64,000 bases of DNA from Aplidium turbinatum (taxonomy: Eukaryota; Chordata; Ascidiacea; Aplousobranchia; Polyclinidae): NCBI GenBank assembly GCA_918807975.1, contig OU964922.1, positions 28,632,329-28,696,328 of the forward strand. The letters are read 5' to 3'. The position numbers and the translations under genes are program-made. This document shows, piece after piece, positions 56,401-64,000 of this stretch (positions are counted from its first letter, which is position 1; every line of letters starts with the position of its first letter). The notes beneath the pieces were generated by a model. It searched no databases and was not told where the DNA came from. It was given only the letters and a program-made list of their open reading frames with translations.

Positions 56401-59400
56401 AAAAGATTTGATTTAAGCACATTATGTTATATTTACTCTAAGTGGAAATTTTGTCATGAAAATGTTTCTGGGAAATGGTGTCCGGTGGTTTGAGGTTTGG
56501 CAAATTTCATATCTCAAAAGAACTAGCAGCATCTACTGCACCACATAAAAAGACACAAAGGATGAGAATGTTCCCAAAATGGTCTCATTAAGAATTTCCT
56601 ATCGACTTACAAAGATGTGCATTATACAACAACTGGCTCGAGAAGGGAATTGGAAAATTTTGGTGGTGCAATCTACATGTTAGGCCAAAGCTGCCCGACA
56701 AGTAGTTATAACTACTTATTTTAAAGTAATGCATTTCAGTGCGTTTGTGGGCTTAGTTTAATATTTGAGGTCATAATTGTATGATCTATTGCTGTGTTGG
56801 CTGCTTGGTAACACTGCACTGCAAACACTGTGTTGATCGTAGAGATAAAGTCAACTGGTATTTAAGTGACGGAACATTAAAGGCTTGTCTGTACTCTTAT
56901 TTCTGAACAGCATGTAATTTTCTCATTGTAGCAACGGTTGCAATGGTGATTTTTTCAACTATTTTTGTCATTCTAGTGCTTCTGAGATCAAAAATAAAGA
57001 AGACGCCGATGACGTCAAGCTATCAAAGAATCTCTGGATCAGTGGTTTGTCGGCGTCCACACGTGCCAGCGAACTAAAAGTTGCTTTCAGCCGATATGGC
57101 AAGGTGAGCCAGTGGGCTTAAGCGTTAGCCTATCTCAAGTATCTCAAGAATGTTTTTTTTTTCATGAGTGAACTTAAATAGTTTAATACTTGAGTGAAAA
57201 CTATTGAGTGCCGCACATCTGTGCACTTACTGCTCTATTTTTAGGCACGCTTTTTACTGCATGCTTTTTACGTTGAAGGGATAAGCCCCTCCCCTATTAT
57301 TTATTAAAGATTTCTGATTTTGTTGCTTGCCGTACTCCTTTACCTCGCTTGGGCATTTATCATTTCTCTTTAGTATTTACAATGTGGCAGCATACAACTT
57401 ATTGCACAAATCAAAAGCATTTTCAACAATAGTATATATTCTAAGAAATTGCATTTTTTTAAGTTCTTTTTCTGTTAGTCCAATCTCGTATTGTCAAAGG
57501 TTACGGATAGCCTACCCAAGTTCTGTGCTGTAAACATGTAGAATGGTACTCCAAACTGTAATTGAGCATGGAATTTTAAAGAGACTTTTTCAATGCAAAC
57601 TATTACAGAACTGCTTTCCTACTTGCCGTTATATTTTCACATGTAGGTGTAGCCATGTCACGTGCACTACGTGCCTTCAGCTCTCCGTATATTACAACCA
57701 GCAGGCTACGACATAGCGTCTGTCCACTGTTTTTTGCATTGCTGATGAGTGAGCGGCAGTTGTTATCGCAATGTTGTTACATGACTTGTTACAGTTCATA
57801 GTTGTTGCTGACGACTGACTCAACCTCTCAATTTGTAGGTGGTTGGTGCAAAGGTGGTCACCAGTGCGCGAAGTCCTGGCACTAAATGTTATGGTTTTGT
57901 TGCGATGGCGACTTTAAGTGCCGCAGACAAATGTATTTTGCACCTCAATAAAACCGAATTACATGGACGTGTTATCACGGTGGAACATGTAAGAATTTTC
58001 GTCTTGCATTTTTTGTTTTGCAATTTTGTCTTGCAATGTCTTATCGTTTGGGTGTTCATTGTTCAACTACCCGTACACTCATAATGTTAAAATAACACTT
58101 GCCTTGTTGCTTTTTTGTTTAATGTTCATTTTGTGTTGAATGTTTATCTCTATTTTTGGTATATATATTATTGCTTTCACCTATACATCACGTTTGCAAA
58201 TTCGATTTTGACTTCTCTCCATGTTTCTGATTTAGACCAAAAATGACCCCTCTGCCCGAAAGGCTCCAAGAAGCGTCAGAGACGATAAAAACCAGTCGAC
58301 TGACTCAAAGGACTCAATGTAAGTTAATAGAATGTAGCAGTTAAATGTTGGTGTGAGCCTAGTGGGTGACATTGTCTCAGATGTTATCATAAATATATAT
58401 ATGATAGAGGCAACTATTTTGCTTGTTTTATTTTAAATTGTTAGTCTTTACGCCAAGATGCATCATGCACTGAGGTCTACCTAGAATACCTCCCAATGCT
58501 TTCTAGTTTAGAATAGACCAAATAGAGTTAATAACCAAGATAGAGTTTCTTATGCTTTCTATTTGATATCGTATGATTACATCCTTATGCGTCATTACGT
58601 CACTGTTATGTGATCTTGTTTGTTCAGTCACTCAGCCGCAGCAAGAAGCAGGCGAAGCACTAGTGACGCAAGAGGATCAAAGTCACAGGGTGAGTTGTGT
58701 TCTGTTTTTATCTTGAGCAGCAGTTTTTGCTCCCACTGATTGCAGGTACTTAAACTCAGCGACTGTTGCGCAAAATTTTAAGGCTTTAATTTAGCATTTT
58801 TCTTTTAGATTTGGCTCGGTGGCTTAGGGGTTAGTGCTACTGCCTCTGAATCGGTAGCCATGGGTTCGTTACACTGCCGGCCGCCGGGTTATACTAAAGA
58901 CTTTTTAAAAATGGTACTGAAACTAATTCCTGCTTGAGACTGAGCAATTAAATGGATTCGGGTAATAATGTACTCAGTTGCGCCTCCATACGGCTGCATT
59001 GACATTGTCTGCTTTGTAAAGCGCTGAGGAACAACGCATTCTACGATAGATTTGACGCGATATACAAAAAAGTATTATTAAAAATAGGATCATAATATTA
59101 GACTGCCATAAGAAAGCATTGATAGTACTCTTGAAATTTTTCTTTAGAATTGTTTCAAATGTCTCCATATTCAGCAGAAGCTATGTTTGATCAATTGCAG
59201 TATAATGCTTTTTGATTGGGATGGTTTGGATTTTTCAGTTTAATTCATATATATTTTCATTTGCTATTTGTCTTCAGCTGGTGACAGAACTGGAGATTCC
59301 AGTAGAGGTTCACTGGAATCAGGAACTCGTTCTGGGGACAAACGACCACGGCGTTCTGCATCTACGGAAAGATCTCGTTCCAGAATGCAAAGGTAGTAAG

Positions 59401-62400
59401 AATTGAATGTCACTGTGTTAGTTTTTTGTTTCATTTTGAGAAGAGAAGTTGTTCCCACTTGAAGGAAGAGGGATTTTAACAAATTTATTCCCAGGGATAA
59501 AGCAAATCTCAAGAAACAATAAACATGCAATGTTTCAACAAGCTTGTGTTTATAAAACGAAGATTACTGAAACTGACACAACATAGAATGTGGCGTGTTT
59601 TTGTTTGATTAGGATAACACATTACATGTTTTCAACGAGTGTCAGAGGTTGTTATCTGTTTTTACTTTTTGGTGTTATTTTTTTCCTCCTAACTTTGGTG
59701 ATTATCGTAGAGGAAAATTGTCCTTTCTGATCGTTTATGTTCTCTTCTATGATTTTAGAACTGACAGGTTCATGCCTACAAAAATCACGTCAGTGTCCAA
59801 ATAACAAAATCTGTCAAAATGACTGACGTTACTGTCTGGCTGGGCACCCACCAGCGATTGGTTTGTTTTTACACTGATTCAACGTTCGCAAGCTTTGAAT
59901 CGATATAAAAAAGTACCGGTTTTCTGACCGGGTTCTTTTCATCACACAGCTCAAGAGGCGGTCACCAGCGAAACGAGCCATACCGAAAGCGACCGCGGAC
60001 ACTCGACAACCGTACGTGTTTTTTGTTTTGTTTGATATAAGGATTTTCAGATTAAGAGAATGCGAATTATTTTAATTATTATGTTAAGCGTGTCTCCGTC
60101 CCGTTTGACATATTCCATAAACAGATTTTATTTTATTCAGCTTTAAACACAGAAGATATAATATGCGTTATACAATATATTGAATTTCGATTTTAGCTGC
60201 ATGATCTTTGCAGGAGAACGAAAAGTTGTTATCGACAACAAGAGAGGATCGATGAGTTTGAGGGTGAACGTCCAGTCCGCACATGGAGGCAGGAAGCCAC
60301 AGGTGCTCCGACGCATCATCCATTCTTCTCAATCAACATTCATGAAGTTCGAGAACCGGCACGCATCATCTCGTGGTCGAGGACGCGCTCCTCCTTCACG
60401 CCCACGAGATGCTCGGGATGCCATCAGAGGAAAAAAGGCTGAGGGCGGATCCCGTGGTGGTCTTCCTATGGCTCTCACTGCGAGCATCGAACGGGATCGG
60501 ATGTTGCTCCAGAAAGAGCGGGAAGAGCGCAACTACTTGAGAGACGAACGGGAAAAGCTTGAGAGAGAACGCCGCCAGTTGGAAAGAGACAGATTAGAGA
60601 GAGAAAAGTTTGTGCTTTCTGCAGCTATATTCTTGTGTGAACACCTTTGTTGAACTTTGTGTTTAGTTAGTTTGTGTTTACTCTTTGAGCTCGTTTTTTC
60701 ATTTACTTAATTCAGAGTTTTAGATACAATCTTGTGTCATTATATTTGTATACTGATTTGGAATATTGAATCACTCTAAATGGCAATCTTTTTGTTTTAT
60801 CTTGTGTCCACCATGCACAGTGCACACGTACCGGAATATGTTGCTGAATTCTTGTTTTGCTGTGTTGACATTTGACTTCGGTCTAAAGTGTGCACTTGCG
60901 TTAACTTTTTTTTCTGGTAGGTCATTTGTTTATGTTATGACATTGCAGACTTGAGCATGAACGTATCCGATTGGAACTAGAACGAAAGCGAGAACTGGAA
61001 AAAATAGAGAGAGAAAAACGAGAAATGAAGAGACTGCAAGAAATTAACCGGTAACCTTATTTTACCAACGTAAAAGCTTCAATTTTTGGTTGAAAAATAA
61101 TGTTCGCTAACCTTGTGCGAAACAAGCTTTCCAAAACACTGCATACATTTTTCGAAACATAAAGTTCCAAATTCACAGCAAGGAAGTGTGTGCTAACGTT
61201 ACTATATCTTTTCTATTTTGCTGTAAGAATGTGAAGCCTGGACGCTAAGCAACGAAACGCAAGAATATTTAAACGCCACTGAAATGTGGTTCATTGGAAG
61301 AATGCAAGGAATATCTTACCTCAACCACAAAACAAATGAACACGTAATAAATGAAACTAATCAAACAAGAGATCTCTTGAAGAACATCAATGAAGCGACA
61401 AACCAACTTTTTTGGCCATATGAGGAAGGAAAAGTTAGAACACACTGCTTTTTGTGGAAAGATCAAAGAAAAACGAGCTTGTCGAAATAGCGTCTCACTT
61501 TCCTCACGCCTAAAGCCTGGAACAGGCATGGTACATGAGGAAGAAGTCCATTGTGCAGTGGTGAAAGGAGTGCATACTTTTTAGTCGGTGTCTGTTGCTT
61601 CGACACCCAGTCGAGTCACATTAAGGTCCAATAAAAATTGCATGCAGCTTAGATCTATATCTGTTCTCACCAGGCGTGGAAGGTCTGAAATTTAAGTCAT
61701 AATGGTATTCCCTTAGCTGTACTGAAATTGTTTGTACTCTTCAGCGCTTAAGTGATGTAGGAAGTGTCCGACTATACATTTTAATGTATTGTGAACTTCA
61801 CCGAGAAATTTTTTCTCTTAATTCATCGCTCATTCAGCACTGCTGTCAAACCTTTGGAAATTCTTTCTTTTATTCAATGTCCCTGTCGTTTTTTTAAATA
61901 AATTTTTCATCTTCAATTAAAGGTATGAGCTCTCTCAGCGGCAACGTGCCTTGAAGCGAATGCATGACGACCGCGGGGAGAAGAGAGTGGACAGAGACGA
62001 CAGAAGGTTTGTTGATATGCTTTAGTGGCTTGCCGAATCTCTGCTGGTAACTTGTGGGCATTAAGCGCGTTGCACGTATTCATTCAACATGACGTCCTCT
62101 CAAAAAGTTGGTCATTCTTTGGCTGGCTTCCGGGTTTTATTGTATGCTTAAACGTAACGATTTAGTTCAGCCGAAGTATTGTGAATCTTAAATGTCCAAG
62201 TTACAAATCTTTGCATGAATCGAACAAAAGTATTTTGTAAGTCCGTTTGTCTGCAAAGATTTCACACCAGTGTGTCAAGCATTATCACAAGTGCAAGCTG
62301 ACTTCATAATGGGGCAACGCTGCACGAAACGCATACAGACGGTACCGCCAAACATCACGTGTTTTGATTGGTTGATTCTTAATGTTGCAGAAGATTCGAC

Positions 62401-63949
62401 CCTGAGTCACGTGACAGAGGAGGCGCTTCCGTGGACGTCTACAGAGATGACAGGGTTAGTTGTGTTGCTGATATTCGGTGTTTAAGTTTGTGCTTGAATT
62501 GTTAGTTCTCGAAGAATCTTGAGGTTTCGGCTTGCACATGTTCGAATGTATTACGAAGAATCGGCTGGAAATTGAGCAATAAAATAACTTTTTCTCCAGC
62601 AAATGACTTAGATCAGTATTGCAATATGACGTTCCTGTATCTTTTCAACTATCGTTTGTAGAGGAGTAAGGGTTATATTACTTGCATGTATAGTTTGTAT
62701 TTCTCGGTCATCTCTAACTGGTAAAATTTTCGGAAAGCGGGTAATTGGCAAACAAACAATTGAACGACCAGGCAAAAACAATCGTTCATAATACAATATT
62801 TAACAGAAACACTTTGTCTTAGAATTCTTCCGGGGCGGTCGTTGCCTGGTTCAGGCAGGGCAATTGAAGAAGTTTTCTGACTTATTAGGATTTAAAACCC
62901 ACAACTTTTAATCTTAACATTGATTTCTATGATGCTTTTGATTCCTTAAAGAAGTGACGCGGCCACATCAAGTGTCCACTGTTTTAATTGTTTATTGTTA
63001 CCTTGAACCCTTCATCTACAGGCCGGCATGAGACCACGAGGAACCACCTCTGGTCGGATTGAAGGTGTCCGTTCCGACAAGAGCAGCTATCACGATATTG
63101 ATCGACGTAATATGACGCACGATACTGACGCAAGGTATGGCCATTCGTCTAGCGCCGCTGGTGGAAGAAGAGTTGAAAAGTACGACAGGAGCGGCATGAA
63201 GCCCGCAGGTGACTTTGGTCATGGTAAGCCACATGCCATGTACTTAGGTTTTTCTTGTAACGTTGAACATACATTAAGGTTATCGTAATTTTTAATCGAT
63301 ATTTTTGACTTCGAAAAGTTTTTCAAGCATAGTTAATATAAGACGATTGTCCAGCAATTTCTCGCCACAGATTTAATATAACATCATTTCGCTACAGACG
63401 TAAGATTTTAGGGCATGACCATTGACCATACGTTTAACTGTGAGGGAAAAAAGGCATTGTTGTAAGGAAAAACAGATTGTGGTTTCTTTCATTGTCGTAC
63501 TTGATTCCAAGCATTGACTGCCTCTTGTATGAAAAGTTTCTAAGATCCACAGTCTTTTGTTGTGTGTGTATTGGTGTTGGTTTTGATAGTGTTATACGAA
63601 AATGAGAAAACAAAATGAGACTGACATTTCAGAAAAAGAAAAACAATTACGGTACCAAGGAAAAAAATCCACACTCCCTTTTCTTGCAGCTTGTGCTTCT
63701 TTTTTGTTAGATCTAGTCATGTGCTAACCTTTGCCCAGACATAACACCATCATGCAAAGTCATACTAAATAGTAACTTAGTAGCTAAAGAATCATTTGGC
63801 TATCGAAATTCCTTCAAGAAGTTTCTCTTATGACAACGAATCCAAACACCATTTGGTATCACAGCAACTAGCAGAGCACTTACTGTTTGTCTTGCAGAGC
63901 GCAGAGGAAACAGTGACAACCCAAGAGGAAGTCTCGCATATCGACACCA
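53493..63949 (+). CDS. SAFB: Scaffold attachment factor B-like protein (3' end missing)
   Basis: Sixteen exons, ~862 aa visible: 53493-53609, 53844-53969, 54232-54385, 55571-56264, 56977-57103, 57839-57988, 58236-58318, 58628-58689, 59278-59392, 59950-60011, 60214-60607, 60949-61050, 61923-62006, 62391-62454, 63022-63223, 63898-63949 (then a GT donor). Order: SAP DNA-binding domain (residues ~7-41, [16 protein letters not shown]); Asp/Glu-rich region (~134-330); RRM (~381-457, RNP2 LWISGL, RNP1 KCYGFVAM); Ser/Arg and Arg/Gly stretches (~484-564); the SAFB-typical VVID(N)K(R)G strand; a Glu/Arg-rich helix (~640-760); an Arg/Gly-rich tail. SAP + RRM + charged helix in this order is SAFB/SAFB2/SLTM. 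These nuclear proteins bind AT-rich scaffold DNA and RNA and act in transcription and splicing. The ATG lies just before the SAP domain, so an additional 5' coding exon is possible. Confidence 0.93.
54822..54958. repeat. Two (TA)n microsatellites
   Basis: (TA)n at 54822-54843 and 54940-54958 in SAFB intron 3, the second close to a homopolymer-rich stretch. Confidence 0.8.
58810..59090 (+). mobile_element. tRNA-derived SINE in SAFB intron 8
   Basis: Head TTGGCTCGGTGGCTTAGGGG, TTAGTGCTACTGCC (A box) and CATGGGTTCGTTACACTGCC (B box); body ACTAAAGACTTTTTAAAAAT (compare GAAGACTTTAAAAACGGTAC of the 44.6-kb SINE); tail TTGTAAAGCGCTGAGGAAC, GATAGATTTGACGCGATATA then (ATT)n. The tail is of the LINE-mobilised GCGCTATATAA type. 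Confidence 0.8.
61200..61580 (+). pseudogene. RTE-like LINE fragment in SAFB intron 12
   Basis: Translations read [39 protein letters not shown], then in a shifted frame [20 protein letters not shown] and [15 protein letters not shown]. This is the same C-terminal region as the 50.5-kb LINE but another family. Dead by frame changes. Confidence 0.8.
63480..63595. repeat. Dispersed repeat, partner of 24735-24880
   Basis: Shares GATTCCAAGCATTGACTGCC and TCTTGTATGAAAAGTTTCTA with the 24.7-kb copy. Class unknown. Confidence 0.6.
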
Positions 63950-64000
63950 GTGAGTAAACATATGGCATGACCGGTTCAATCGCTCGTTCATTGTTGTTGA

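Noticed and set aside
60214-60420. Alternative frame of SAFB exon 11 rich in Glu/Arg/Pro
   Set aside because: It runs into a stop, while the chosen frame matches the conserved VVID-K-G segment of SAFB and continues into the charged helix.

Overview
This is an animal (metazoan) nuclear window: three intron-split genes with GT-AG junctions, surrounded by dense transposon debris of animal type (hAT, Mutator-like, CR1/RTE LINEs, Penelope, BEL/Pao, tRNA-derived SINEs). The introns are a few hundred bases where no element has landed. An invertebrate, perhaps a deuterostome such as a tunicate, fits, but nothing here fixes the species.

Host genes. (1) The 5' part of a thioredoxin glutathione reductase (TXNRD3/TGR type) runs leftward from an ATG at 11310 and leaves the window at base 1. 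Four exons encode a complete glutaredoxin domain with a CPFC active site and the start of the FAD-binding reductase domain. (2) A complete sideroflexin gene runs rightward, 17186-27443: seven exons, about 322 aa, with one GC-AG intron required by the reading frame. (3) A SAFB-type gene (SAP domain, acidic region, RRM, RS/RG segment, long charged helix) runs rightward from 53493 and leaves at the right edge; sixteen exons, about 862 aa visible. Genes 1 and 2 are divergent, with 5.9 kb of transposon-filled DNA between them. All exon joins were made by eye and each preserves frame.

Mobile DNA. 1.4-11.2 kb (TGR introns): a 2.7-kb DNA transposon with ~280-bp inverted ends and an unusual transposase, a 378-bp fold-back inside it, Penelope fragments, a 2.1-kb element with telomere-like repeats that itself received a hAT and a MITE, and a 3.2-kb Mutator-like element (MULE). 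11.3-17.1 kb (between genes): two related MITEs, a hAT, a CR1 LINE. 17.2-27.4 kb (sideroflexin introns): a 134-bp tandem repeat, tRNA SINEs, a hAT, a mariner-like MITE, and a LINE end split by a 1.26-kb inverted-repeat element. 27.5-52.4 kb is a gene desert of nested transposons: hATs, LINE remnants, and a BEL/Pao fossil (39.2-49.2 kb) containing a hAT, which contains Penelope sequence, which contains a fold-back, a SINE and another DNA element. 52.36-53.33 kb is a 966-bp palindromic MULE ending about 165 bp before the SAFB start codon.

Most notable: the two MULEs are different families but share a terminal motif, a short GGCGCC-centred palindrome just inside it, and a tRNA-like (A-box/B-box) segment at nearly the same place in their long inverted repeats. 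Fourteen separate elements can be bounded by 8-bp target duplications, the hAT signature, so that class dominates the local history.
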